A stretch of DNA of 18,589 nucleotides, taken from assembly GCA_937874195.1 (NCBI GenBank), contig CALNBM010000058.1, positions 1 to 18,589 of the forward strand. Reading direction: 5' to 3'. A model generated the notes under the pieces. The model saw nothing but the letters and a program-made list of their open reading frames with translations, did not search any database and was not told the DNA's origin. Positions 1-5,990 of the stretch are shown here, one piece after another; the first letter of the stretch is position 1; each line of letters begins with the position of its first letter. The position numbers were made by a program, and so were the translations under genes. The DNA is from an uncultured Clostridia bacterium. Lineage in GTDB: Bacteria > Bacillota > Clostridia > Christensenellales > UBA1242.

Positions 1-363
1 ATTGGGGTATTAATTAGTTTTATTATAATAATAGTGAAATCTGTAAAACCGGAAATTGCGGTTGCAACCACTGTTGCGGGAAGCATTATAATGTTATTAT
101 ACATATTGCAATATTTTACCGGTGTAATAGAACTGTTAAATAATATAACAAGCAAAACGGTTCCCTACACGACGCTCTTCCGATCTGTATTAAAAATTGT
201 AGGCGTTGGTTATTTAATTGAATTCGGTGCAAATATTTGTAACGATTCCGGCAATTCTTCAATAGCGGAAAAAATTATTCTTGGCGGAAAATTATTAATT
301 TTGTTGCTTTCCATTCCTATATTAACATCTCTTTTAGATATTATTATAGGGCTGATTCCATGA
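1..363 (+). CDS. spoIIIAD: SpoIIIAD, stage III sporulation protein AD (5' partial, contains sequencing adapter)
   Basis: The frame is open from base 1, so the start lies outside the window; GTG at 34 is internal. SpoIIIAD is a polytopic membrane protein of the SpoIIIA-SpoIIQ complex linking mother cell and forespore in endospore formers. The visible part has the family's hydrophobic segments, the VKPEIA stretch, and the conserved second half with KIVGVGYLIEFGANIC, a GGKLL helix and a PILTSLLD tail. In the middle, nine residues (VPYTTLFRS) are the translation of Illumina adapter bases 161-186, not real protein. The adapter sits where the family has a short linker and happens to keep the frame. 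The TGA stop overlaps the ATG of spoIIIAE (ATGA), the normal operon order. Family recognition is from memory of SpoIIIAD sequences. This gene implies a sporulating Bacillota source, but its link to the phage genes downstream is doubtful. Confidence 0.85.
   Translation: MGVLISFIIIIVKSVKPEIAVATTVAGSIIMLLYILQYFTGVIELLNNITSKTVPYTTLFRSVLKIVGVGYLIEFGANICNDSGNSSIAEKIILGGKLLILLLSIPILTSLLDIIIGLIP
161..186 (+). other. Illumina sequencing adapter remnant (assembly artefact)
   Basis: These 26 bases are identical to the 3' part of the Illumina universal/TruSeq read-1 adapter, ending in the diagnostic GCTCTTCCGATCT. It is translated in frame inside spoIIIAD as PYTTLFRS, a peptide known from contaminated database entries. 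It marks a faulty read join and is not biology. Confidence 0.97.
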
Positions 364-410
364 AAAAAATTATTATAATGCCTATGATAATAATAATTTT
401 TTTCATTTAA
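360..410 (+). pseudogene. spoIIIAE: SpoIIIAE amino-terminal fragment
   Basis: ATG at 360 overlaps the spoIIIAD stop, exactly where spoIIIAE begins in spoIIIA operons. It encodes only 16 residues: a basic start (MKK) and an Ile/Phe-rich stretch that looks like the beginning of SpoIIIAE's signal or membrane segment. It then hits TAA at 408. The rest of the ~400-residue membrane protein is absent and phage-type sequence follows. The break coincides with the break of a minus-strand gene (403-438), so a junction lies at about 405-411. Identity is inferred mainly from gene order. Confidence 0.6.
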
Positions 411-438
411 GTAAGTTTTCAACCTCATCAAAAGTCAT
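403..438 (-). pseudogene. Start of a divergent phage gene, truncated
   Basis: On the minus strand, ATG (complement of 436-438) opens MTFDEVENLLK and stops immediately at TGA. A GAAAGG precedes the ATG. MTF(D/E)EVE(K/N)LL is a common opening of small phage regulatory proteins such as the ArpU/sigma-like kind, so I read it as the first 11 codons of such a gene, cut at the contig junction. It would diverge from the clamp-like gene at 453 with only 14 bases between the two start codons. Short, so only suggestive. Confidence 0.35.
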
Positions 439-439
439 C

Positions 440-459
440 CTTTCATATAAATATGAAAG
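440..459. repeat. Perfect 9-bp inverted repeat over a divergent start region
   Basis: CTTTCATAT (440-448) and ATATGAAAG (451-459) are perfect complements separated by AA. The right arm contains the ATG at 453. The symmetric shape between divergent starts suits an operator, but it also places a GAAAG in both directions. No function is shown. Confidence 0.5.
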
Positions 460-1019
460 TAAATAATAAAGAATTAGAGATGGCGGTGTTAGGTTGTAGT
501 GGGGCAACAATAGGGGCAAGAAACCCAGTTTTAAAAGCAATTAATATGCGTGTTAATGTGGAAGAAAAAAGCATTACATTTAGCGCAACTAATAGCCAGA
601 TACTAATTAAAAAAGTCGTTGCCTATGAGGAAGATGGCGATAGTGATAGCACACTTTTAGAGTATAACATTGATGCAAAAATGTTTATTAGTGCTGTTAA
701 AAGTGTAACGGGGGCGTTTATTAACATTGTGCGCCACGATAAAAGCCTTGAATTAGTAGGGGCAAACGCCACGATCACATTAACGCCTATGTTTGTAGAA
801 TATCCAAATGTCAATAGCATAATTACAAGTGTAAAGAGTAAAGCCATTAAAGATGATACTAAAAAAGTCTGTCTTAGCGTTAAGGCGCTTAAAGACTTTA
901 TAAGCAAACTAGACAAAAATGCTTGTTTGACCTTTTATGTCAATGGCGAAACGAATGCGGTTTTCGTGGAAGATAAAGATTTTGAGGGTATTATATGCCC
1001 TATTAGAAGAGGGGTGTAA
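453..1019 (+). CDS. Phage sliding-clamp-like protein (DnaN-like)
   Basis: This 188-residue protein resembles bacterial/phage DNA polymerase III beta clamps in pattern. An N-terminal segment RNPVLKAINMRVN is followed by a strand ending in FSATNSQ, like the clamp's 'LxILxNvl... L..tATD'. Its end, about residues 145-188, has KALKDFISKL, then FYVNG, then a strand ending GIICPIRRG, like the clamp's 'L..aL... yLimPvr' tail. True DnaN has about 370 residues in three domains, so this would be a reduced clamp of roughly half size; such forms occur in phages. A clamp role fits the primase-helicase downstream. There is no clear Shine-Dalgarno before ATG 453; ATG 480 is an alternative start. Assignment is by pattern only and could be wrong; I see no catalytic motif. 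Confidence 0.5.
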   Translation: MKVNNKELEMAVLGCSGATIGARNPVLKAINMRVNVEEKSITFSATNSQILIKKVVAYEEDGDSDSTLLEYNIDAKMFISAVKSVTGAFINIVRHDKSLELVGANATITLTPMFVEYPNVNSIITSVKSKAIKDDTKKVCLSVKALKDFISKLDKNACLTFYVNGETNAVFVEDKDFEGIICPIRRGV

Positions 1020-1021
1020 TT

Positions 1022-1198
1022 ATGAAATATTTAATTAACATTGATGGCGACTATGTTTATAAGGGAAGGGGCAAAAACTTGTTTATGGTTGGGGCGAAAG
1101 ACAAGGATCAAGCGAAACGCTTTACAACTGTTGGGGCTTGTATTAAGTATATGGCTAACAAGACTTGCTCTTATAAAGTAGAAACTGTGGGGCAATAA
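1022..1198 (+). CDS. Small hypothetical phage protein (58 aa)
   Basis: ATG at 1022, two bases after the previous stop, to TAA at 1196-1198. The product is basic and lysine-rich, with MKYLINIDGDYVYKG at the front and an AKRFTT..ACIKYMAN middle. That pattern resembles the small phage proteins that hold a short beta strand pair followed by one helix. It lies in an unbroken same-strand run (453-1856) and is probably cotranscribed. Function unknown. Confidence 0.7.
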   Translation: MKYLINIDGDYVYKGRGKNLFMVGAKDKDQAKRFTTVGACIKYMANKTCSYKVETVGQ

Positions 1199-1199
1199 T

Positions 1200-1388
1200 A
1201 TGACAACTTATATATCGCAAACTAAGAGCGGGGCGTGGCAAGTATTTACGCCCAACAAGGTTGGGTGTGTTGTGTGTAAGCGTTTAGAGTTTGCTCTGGA
1301 CTATGTTATCCACAATAACGAAATCTTAGACTTTAAAGTTGTTTATTATAAGGGTTATGACTTTTATAAAAGAAAGGTAGGTATTTAA
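1200..1388 (+). CDS. Small hypothetical phage protein (62 aa)
   Basis: ATG at 1200 follows the preceding TAA by one base. The product (MTTYISQTKSGAWQVF...) has a beta-rich start, then CVVCKRLEFALDYVIHNN. Its layout, a strand pair then a helix, echoes the 58-residue neighbour upstream, so the two may be distant paralogues. Two close cysteines (CVVC) are visible but there is no second pair to make a zinc site. Function unknown. Confidence 0.7.
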   Translation: MTTYISQTKSGAWQVFTPNKVGCVVCKRLEFALDYVIHNNEILDFKVVYYKGYDFYKRKVGI

Positions 1389-1390
1389 TC

Positions 1391-1570
1391 ATGTGTGATT
1401 ATAAAAATAAAAAAACTCATGTTTTGGTTAGTCTTATTAAGTATAAGAAAGGCAAACTCTACTATTTAAGTAGAAACGAAAAATTATACTTTAAAAATCT
1501 AAAAGAAATTGGATCACTGGAAGCAGATTTAAAGTCGATTAATGCTGTTTTAAAAACAAGAGGAAAATAA
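1391..1570 (+). CDS. Small hypothetical phage protein (59 aa)
   Basis: ATG at 1391 to TAA at 1568-1570, three bases after the previous stop. The protein is very basic (MCDYKNKKTHVLVSLIKYKKGK...), with a strand pair and a C-terminal helix. The same small basic 'strands plus helix' layout occurs in the two genes upstream, which suggests a local family. Function unknown. Confidence 0.65.
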   Translation: MCDYKNKKTHVLVSLIKYKKGKLYYLSRNEKLYFKNLKEIGSLEADLKSINAVLKTRGK

Positions 1571-1574
1571 AAAA

Positions 1575-1856
1575 ATGAAAAACAAAGAAATCTTAAAGTA
1601 TGTTGAGAAGTGCGTTAATGTTGATGTGGTTACATCTACACCTGACTTTATAGGGTTAAAGGTAGTCGGCACTTATTTTTACGCCAATGTTTATATGCAC
1701 GACACGAAAGGCTTTAAAGCTGAGTTAAGAACGCAACTATTGAGTGTGTATAATAGCAATACGCCTATTGATAAGGCGTTAAATATTGCTAAAATTGATA
1801 TAAATAATATACAATTAATTATTGAAAATCTTAAAAACTTATATAATAATTATTGA
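1575..1856 (+). CDS. Hypothetical phage protein (93 aa)
   Basis: ATG at 1575 follows the previous gene by four bases and GAGGAAAATAA gives a weak ribosome site. The product starts MKNKEILKYVEKCVNVDVV and ends in an asparagine/isoleucine-rich helix with LIIENLKNLYNN. I recognise no family. It ends the first tight gene run; a promoter-like sequence overlaps its stop codon. Confidence 0.65.
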   Translation: MKNKEILKYVEKCVNVDVVTSTPDFIGLKVVGTYFYANVYMHDTKGFKAELRTQLLSVYNSNTPIDKALNIAKIDINNIQLIIENLKNLYNNY

Positions 1857-1880
1857 GTTTCTATAAAAAAGTAGTAAAAT
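1853..1880 (+). promoter_or_regulatory. Candidate sigma-70 promoter
   Basis: TTGAGT (1853-1858) and TAAAAT (1875-1880) are separated by 16 bases, in one of the few gaps of the left half and just upstream of the gene at 1903, which has a good GAAAGGGG site. Both hexamers differ from consensus. Position supports it more than sequence does. Confidence 0.4.
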
Positions 1881-1902
1881 ATTATTGAAAGGGGCATAAA
1901 TT

Positions 1903-2214
1903 ATGCTAAAAGATTTAATTAAGAAGCAAGATGAGATTAACAGAAGCAAAGGAAAATGGTATGGTGTTGTGGTTATAAATGAAAGAAATAAAGTTGAAGT
2001 TTCTATTACTAGTATGCACTTTTGTATTGATTTTGAAGTTGGTAAAGACGCTATAAATAACCCAACTTTTAAAGACCGCTTAATAGTGCTACATAGAGAT
2101 TTTGAAAATTGCGACACGCCAGTTTATTATGCGCGTACCAACCTTAAAAAAGAAATCGATGATATAAGCGAGATGGAAGATGATTTGATTAACGAATACT
2201 CAAAGGTAGAATAA
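1903..2214 (+). CDS. Hypothetical phage protein (103 aa)
   Basis: A strong ribosome site (GAAAGGGGC) lies before ATG 1903. The protein begins with a charged helix (MLKDLIKKQDEINRSKGKW), continues with a beta-rich middle (YGVVVINERNKVEVSI) and ends acidic (DDISEMEDDLINEY). It has no recognisable catalytic motif. It probably starts a new transcript from the promoter-like sequence at 1853-1880 and is followed one base later by the next gene. Function unknown. Confidence 0.7.
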   Translation: MLKDLIKKQDEINRSKGKWYGVVVINERNKVEVSITSMHFCIDFEVGKDAINNPTFKDRLIVLHRDFENCDTPVYYARTNLKKEIDDISEMEDDLINEYSKVE

Positions 2215-2215
2215 T

Positions 2216-2545
2216 ATGATCACATTAATTTATGAAGTTTTAGGAAAGCACACAATGCTAAGCCCTAACGATGATGACGGGGCGGAAGTAGTAGATGAGT
2301 TTAATTTTGATATTGATTATACTATTAATGATATAGTCGCGTTCTATAAAAGCGACGAATATAAGAAGATGAGTGATGTTAGTAAAAGTGGTTATAAGCA
2401 AGCCATTAAGGACTTAAAGGACGCTGGTGTATTCGACTTTTTAGAAGATGATGAAGAGTTTAGCGACTTTCTAAAAGACCGCTATCTAGATAAAGCAGAA
2501 GAAGCCTACAAAGAAGAAACGGGCGAATACGCGGAGTTAATATAA
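2216..2545 (+). CDS. Acidic hypothetical phage protein (109 aa)
   Basis: ATG at 2216 is one base after the preceding stop. The product is strongly acidic (DDDGAEVVDEF, LEDDEEFSDFLKD, EEAYKEETGEYAEL), with little lysine in the acidic stretches. Small highly acidic phage proteins are sometimes DNA mimics or decoys against host nucleases, but nothing here proves that. Residues 30-70 look mainly helical. No family recognised. Confidence 0.7.
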   Translation: MITLIYEVLGKHTMLSPNDDDGAEVVDEFNFDIDYTINDIVAFYKSDEYKKMSDVSKSGYKQAIKDLKDAGVFDFLEDDEEFSDFLKDRYLDKAEEAYKEETGEYAELI

Positions 2546-2604
2546 AATGACCCCAAACCAATGATGATTATAGACAATATTTCTATCTGAATAGCGATCA
2601 TTAT

Positions 2605-2790
2605 ATGCCTGTTGTGGTTAATATATCGATTAGCCAAAAAACAAATTATGCTAGGTTTCATATCGATAGTAGCAAAGTCGAGTTTGGAAGTTTAGTTTTA
2701 ATTAAAGAGTTTGAGAAGTTTTTTACAAAAATTGATAATTTTGTCAAGGTATTAAATGGCGAAGTTGTTGAGCAAACTAAATTATTTTAG
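2605..2790 (+). CDS. Small hypothetical phage protein, probable frameshifted 5' end
   Basis: ATG 2605 gives 61 residues (MPVVVNISISQKTNYARF...) but has no ribosome site. The same frame stays open upstream from 2550, encoding DDYRQYFYLNSDHY, which fuses smoothly to the start. ATG 2547, placed after GGAG at 2532-2535, reads MTPNQ and stops. It is offset from the 2605 frame by one base, and the CCCC run at 2551-2554 lies between them. With three Cs, ATG 2547 would read straight into this protein (about 80 residues). I take the real gene to be 2547-2790 with a one-base insertion or sequencing error. Function unknown. Confidence 0.55.
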   Translation: MPVVVNISISQKTNYARFHIDSSKVEFGSLVLIKEFEKFFTKIDNFVKVLNGEVVEQTKLF

Positions 2791-2805
2791 TAAAGGAGCG
2801 TTATT

Positions 2806-3200
2806 ATGTTAGATACTAATCTTCGTTTCTATGAGTATGAGAAAACTCGTGATAAAGACCATGTAGCCACACCTCGCTGGGTAGTAGAAGATATTTATAA
2901 ATTAATCGATATAGAAAGTTTTAAGTCCATTTGGTTTCCATTTAATAATTATGATAGCGAGTTTAAATTAAAAGCTGATGAACTAAAATTAACCTATAAA
3001 GCAACTCATAAATTTGATGCGTTAGGCAACGATTTCTTTACCACCGAGCCGATATGTTCGAGCAACACGCTAATAATTTAAGTGTGATTATCTTTAAGAA
3101 AAGAATACACTTCCTTAATACAAAAGGTGCGTTTAACAAGGCGTGTTGTTGGGTTTGCTACAATATTTCGAGCATTAAAAATAAGTTGAGTTGGGTATAA
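2806..3200 (+). pseudogene. Phage DNA adenine methyltransferase, broken by an internal deletion
   Basis: After AAAGGAG, ATG 2806 begins MLDTNLRFYEYEKTRDKD, then HVATPRWVVEDIYKLID, SIWFPFNNYDSEF and a run ending LGNDFFTTEP, typical of small phage N6-adenine methyltransferases. This frame goes astray after residue ~82 and stops at 3081. The C-terminal part continues in another frame from 3054 (MFEQHANNLS, then VIIFKKRIHFLN, KGAFNKACCWVCYNI) to TAA at 3198-3200. The missing middle should hold the catalytic (N/D)PPF motif, so the enzyme must be inactive as written. The breakpoint lies at CGAGCCG (3045-3051), a sequence that fits both halves and suggests loss between short direct repeats. Family recognition is from memory; the missing length is inferred at several tens of codons. 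Confidence 0.75.
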
Positions 3201-3214
3201 AAAGGAGAAAAACT

Positions 3215-3532
3215 ATGACCGCACAAGAGTTTAAAGATATTGTTAGTGCCTATGTTGGTAAGTTAGAAAACACTACTTTTAGTGCTATTAACACATTACA
3301 CTACGAGCATAACGAAACTAATGATAAGACAGGCAAGAGCGAGTGGGTTGTGGAAGATAAAAAAGTGCTATGTTCTATTGAACTAACTGATTATGGACTT
3401 AACGCAGAAGAAGACACACTAGCGATATTAGGTGGTGTTGGTGGTGCTGATGCTAGTAAAGAGAACTTAATTTACTATTTAGACAAGTATAAGTTTAAGC
3501 ACAAAGAAGTAGAGCAATTAAGTTTATGGTAG
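3215..3532 (+). CDS. Hypothetical phage protein (105 aa)
   Basis: ATG 3215 is chosen over the upstream TTG 3191 because AAAGGAG (3201-3206 region) sits 8 bases before it. The product begins MTAQEFKDIVSAYVGKLENT, has a charged middle (NETNDKTGKSEWVVEDKKV) and a glycine-rich LGGVGGADASK segment at about residues 75-85. It overlaps the next gene by 7 bases, indicating translational coupling. No known family recognised. Confidence 0.7.
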   Translation: MTAQEFKDIVSAYVGKLENTTFSAINTLHYEHNETNDKTGKSEWVVEDKKVLCSIELTDYGLNAEEDTLAILGGVGGADASKENLIYYLDKYKFKHKEVEQLSLW

Positions 3533-3786
3533 CATTTAAAGTAGGCGATTTAGTAGAAGTTGCTAGTAAAATTGTAAATGGTGTTTATGTGTTTAATGAC
3601 AAGAGCATTTACGAAGTGCTGGAACTACCTAGTAAAACTAACTGTGGAACATATTTATTATTTAATAAGACTAGCAGTTTTAAGAAAAAAGGCGAAGTTT
3701 GGGGTTGCTCGACTTATGTAAGTCCTGAACTTATTAGAGCATATAAAAATAATTTTGATCATTACGAGCAACTTAAATTATTATGA
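3526..3786 (+). CDS. SH3-like small phage protein (86 aa)
   Basis: ATG 3526 lies inside the end of the previous gene and the stop overlaps the next start (ATGA at 3783), so translation is probably coupled across three genes. FKVGDLVEVASK near the start, followed by beta-rich segments (YVFNDKSIYEVLEL, GTYLLFNKTS), is the usual look of a small SH3-like or KOW-like beta barrel. The C-terminal part has EVWGCSTYV and an ERAYK-like helix. Function unknown. Confidence 0.65.
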   Translation: MVAFKVGDLVEVASKIVNGVYVFNDKSIYEVLELPSKTNCGTYLLFNKTSSFKKKGEVWGCSTYVSPELIRAYKNNFDHYEQLKLL

Positions 3787-4454
3787 AAGGAGAAATAATT
3801 ATAAATGATGAAGAATTAAGAGACTTACTTTTAGAAAATTGTGTAAACGACAATGGTGATTTAGTAATTAGTAATATTGATTTAAGCGAATTCAAAGGAA
3901 ATGTCATTTTAGATGGTTGGACAGTAGGTGGGTCTGGGTTTGTGGACTTATCTTTTTGGGAGGTAAAAGGAAATTTATACCAAAGGTGTCAAAAAGTCAA
4001 TGGAGATTTATACCAAAGTTATCAATCAGCAAAAAATATATATCAAGGTTTTCAAACAGCAAAAAATATATATCAAAGTTACCAAAATGTTCGTGCTAAA
4101 AAGTTAAAAGAAATCAGTCTAGATGAATTAGCCAAAATGGGTTACAAATTAAAGGAAAAAACAATGAAAAAGAAAATTAGAGATTTAACAAGTCCACACA
4201 TTTTAACCCAAGCAGAACACGATTGTTTAAGAGCAGTAATTAAGCCATATAAAGTCGAATATATACACAAACTTGAAATAGGAAGTGGTCGTAGTCAATT
4301 TATAGAAATTGTGTTAAAGCCAACCATTTATTGTGACTCAAACCCAACTTTTTCAATGCCATTCTTTAAATCAAACTCAATGTATAAAGGTATGGAAGTC
4401 TATAGAAATTACACCATTGAAGAATTAGAACTTGATAAGGAGTGGAAAGAATAA
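3783..4454 (+). CDS. Repeat-containing phage protein, two-part (223 aa)
   Basis: Residues 1-60 are acidic then glycine/valine-rich (VISNIDLSEFKGNVILDGW). Residues 63-104 form four tandem 10-11-residue units built on (N/D)(L/I)YQ..Q, likely a stacked beta-solenoid rung array. From residue 128 (ATG 4164) a separate region starts MKKKIRDLTSPHIL and ends with SMPFFKSNSMYKGM, then YTIEELEL. This resembles the stand-alone small phage protein with a '(L)PxFKxxxMYKGMExxxxYTxEEL' ending. ATG 4164 is in frame and has its own AAAGG 8 bases upstream, so both a full protein and a 96-residue C-terminal product may be made. It may be a fusion of two small phage genes. Function unknown. Confidence 0.65.
   Translation: MKGEIIINDEELRDLLLENCVNDNGDLVISNIDLSEFKGNVILDGWTVGGSGFVDLSFWEVKGNLYQRCQKVNGDLYQSYQSAKNIYQGFQTAKNIYQSYQNVRAKKLKEISLDELAKMGYKLKEKTMKKKIRDLTSPHILTQAEHDCLRAVIKPYKVEYIHKLEIGSGRSQFIEIVLKPTIYCDSNPTFSMPFFKSNSMYKGMEVYRNYTIEELELDKEWKE
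3969..4094 (+). repeat. Four tandem coding repeats (33,33,30,30 nt)
   Basis: Imperfect direct repeats encode 11,11,10,10-residue units: GNLYQRCQKVN, GDLYQSYQSAK, NIYQGFQTAK, NIYQSYQNVR. The last two are nearly identical at DNA level (both contain CAGCAAAAAATATATATCAA-like blocks), so the array probably grew recently by duplication. Confidence 0.75.
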
Positions 4455-4456
4455 AT

Positions 4457-4648
4457 ATGCAATATACATTGATTTGGGAAGATAGTTATGTAAGCGGTGT
4501 TTGCAAGTTTAAAGCATTTAATACCTTTGAATGTATGTGTGATTATATTGCTAAATACTTTAAAACAGGTGCGTTAAAAAACGCCAGAGCAATAAATGAC
4601 ACTAAAACAATTTGGTTTATTGATAAGGAGTGGAACAATGAAAATTAA
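4457..4648 (+). CDS. Small hypothetical phage protein (63 aa)
   Basis: ATG 4457 is preferred over GTG 4442 because AAGGAG (4437-4442) ends 14 bases upstream; the spacing is long but nothing better exists. The product begins MQYTLIWEDSYVSGVCKF, then FECMCDYIAKYFKTGALKN, and ends ENNEN-like and polar. It overlaps the following gene by 11 bases. Function unknown; the aromatic, helix-plus-strand look is common among phage early genes. Confidence 0.6.
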   Translation: MQYTLIWEDSYVSGVCKFKAFNTFECMCDYIAKYFKTGALKNARAINDTKTIWFIDKEWNNEN

Positions 4649-4934
4649 AATAACTAGCAAAAGAAAGGGTAGTTGTTTATTACATTTTATAGTGAATGGT
4701 AAGCCTTACATTATGCAAACGGGTGATATGAATGGCGATTATACGCTAAAAACACATTTATATGCGGGTTTAAATAAATGTCATTGCAAATTGATAGGCT
4801 TTACTTATGGTGGTATGGAACAAATATTAAATGGAACATATGCTAAAAAAACCATTAAGCAAATTGACACAAAAGAACTAGAAGAGTTTATAAAAAGCAA
4901 TTTCAAAGATAGTATAAAGGAATGGGAGGAATAA
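4638..4934 (+). CDS. Hypothetical phage protein (98 aa)
   Basis: ATG 4638 follows AAGGAG at 4625-4630 and is preferred over the in-frame ATG 4596, which lies deep in the previous gene with no ribosome site. The protein is basic at the front (MKIKITSKRKGSCLLHF), contains YTLKTHLYAGLNKCHCKL, and ends in an acidic helix (LEEFIKSNF...EWEE). Two cysteines form CHC near residue 50. No family recognised. Confidence 0.65.
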   Translation: MKIKITSKRKGSCLLHFIVNGKPYIMQTGDMNGDYTLKTHLYAGLNKCHCKLIGFTYGGMEQILNGTYAKKTIKQIDTKELEEFIKSNFKDSIKEWEE

Positions 4935-4936
4935 CA

Positions 4937-5578
4937 ATGGACAAATATATTAATACGGAAATTAGAGATTTAAGTATTGCGAATGGTAAACTTGGCTTAA
5001 TTCTAAAAATTGTCGAAGAACAACCAAAAGATTATAGCGAGTTTTACAATTATTTAGGTTTTAGAGAATATGATATAAAAAATACCATATCAAAAAATGA
5101 TGCAGAACTTGAATTATTACAATATTGGCAAAGTAAATTGGGGGATAAAGAGCGTTTGTATTTGGGGAATGACAATTTAATAGATTTAGAATTTTGTGTT
5201 GGTAGATGTAATGTTTATATTGGCGATGATGAACTAGAAAATAAGTTGTATGAAAACTTATTCGGTAGTCATTCCGGAATTAACGAATTCATACAAAAAA
5301 CTTATATTAAAATGCTTTGTCCGTTATTAGGCGATACTAGTTATTGCCACGCATTGGGTAGTTTTGATTTAGAGTGTGTTTTGAACTCATTAGAGAACAG
5401 ATTTAAAGAGAAAGATATTTATTATTTTGAGAAAGATGAAATGAAAAAATATATAGATAAATGTAAGCAAAAAATAGATTATTTATTTTATATAGCCAAT
5501 AACGAAACGGTTATAGAGTTTAATAAAAAATATAGAAGTTATTTAGAAAATATTGTCGATAAAAACAGGGAGAAATAA
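4937..5578 (+). CDS. Hypothetical phage protein (213 aa)
   Basis: ATG 4937 lies 8 bases after GGGAGG; the in-frame ATG 4922 would put the start inside that site. The product is mostly helical and acidic (MDKYINTEIRDLSIANGKLG, NYLGFREYDIKN, ELELLQYWQSKLG) and ends with a long lysine/glutamate helix that may be coiled coil (FKEKDIYYFEKDEMKKYIDK). No catalytic motif or membrane segment is visible. It is the largest unknown of the left cluster. It resembles no enzyme family I can name. Confidence 0.7.
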   Translation: MDKYINTEIRDLSIANGKLGLILKIVEEQPKDYSEFYNYLGFREYDIKNTISKNDAELELLQYWQSKLGDKERLYLGNDNLIDLEFCVGRCNVYIGDDELENKLYENLFGSHSGINEFIQKTYIKMLCPLLGDTSYCHALGSFDLECVLNSLENRFKEKDIYYFEKDEMKKYIDKCKQKIDYLFYIANNETVIEFNKKYRSYLENIVDKNREK

Positions 5579-5579
5579 A

Positions 5580-5990
5580 ATGGACGGATATTATTATCAA
5601 TTAGTTTGTAATGGCTGGTTTTATAGCAAAGAAAATAGAAGTAGCACAACACAAGATTATTCCGTTTATGAGTTTAAATTACAAAGTGAGTATCCTTGCT
5701 TAATTAGAGCATATATTGCCGAAAATAAAGAGCAAAGTGAAATGCACGGAGATTATGGGGTGTTATGGGTTGAAGTTGCTGATGTAAGTGGAATAACTAT
5801 TGAAGAAGGCGATTTAAGTTTAGGTTTTGGCGATTTAGAACTAATGGAAAATGCTTTGATTTATGCCGAAGAAAACCTATTAAAAATTGGTATGCCATTT
5901 ACAGAAGATTATAAGTTTCATACAAAAAACGCAATTAAACACAATAAAAATATGACTAATAGAAAGAGAGCAAAATTAAATGATAAATAA
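5580..5990 (+). CDS. Hypothetical phage protein (136 aa)
   Basis: ATG 5580 is one base after the previous stop and follows AGGGAG. The product starts MDGYYYQLVCNGWFYSKENR, has EMHGDYGVLWVEVADVSG in the middle, and an acidic region (IEEGDLSLGFGDLELME) followed by a helix. The tail is basic (MTNRKRAKLNDK). Its last bases overlap the next gene's ATG by 11 nt, consistent with coupling. Function unknown. Confidence 0.65.
   Translation: MDGYYYQLVCNGWFYSKENRSSTTQDYSVYEFKLQSEYPCLIRAYIAENKEQSEMHGDYGVLWVEVADVSGITIEEGDLSLGFGDLELMENALIYAEENLLKIGMPFTEDYKFHTKNAIKHNKNMTNRKRAKLNDK

Noticed and set aside
2546..2604. Second small gene starting at ATG 2547 and ending after five codons
   Set aside because: Far too short; better read as the shifted start of the gene at 2605-2790.
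3969..4094. CRISPR-like or intergenic tandem repeats
   Set aside because: The units are coding and in frame (10-11 residues each), without spacers.
3917..4099. Separate + strand frame of 60 codons overlapping the repeat gene
   Set aside because: It lies in another frame inside 3783-4454, has no ribosome site, and its repetitive residues simply mirror the DNA repeats.
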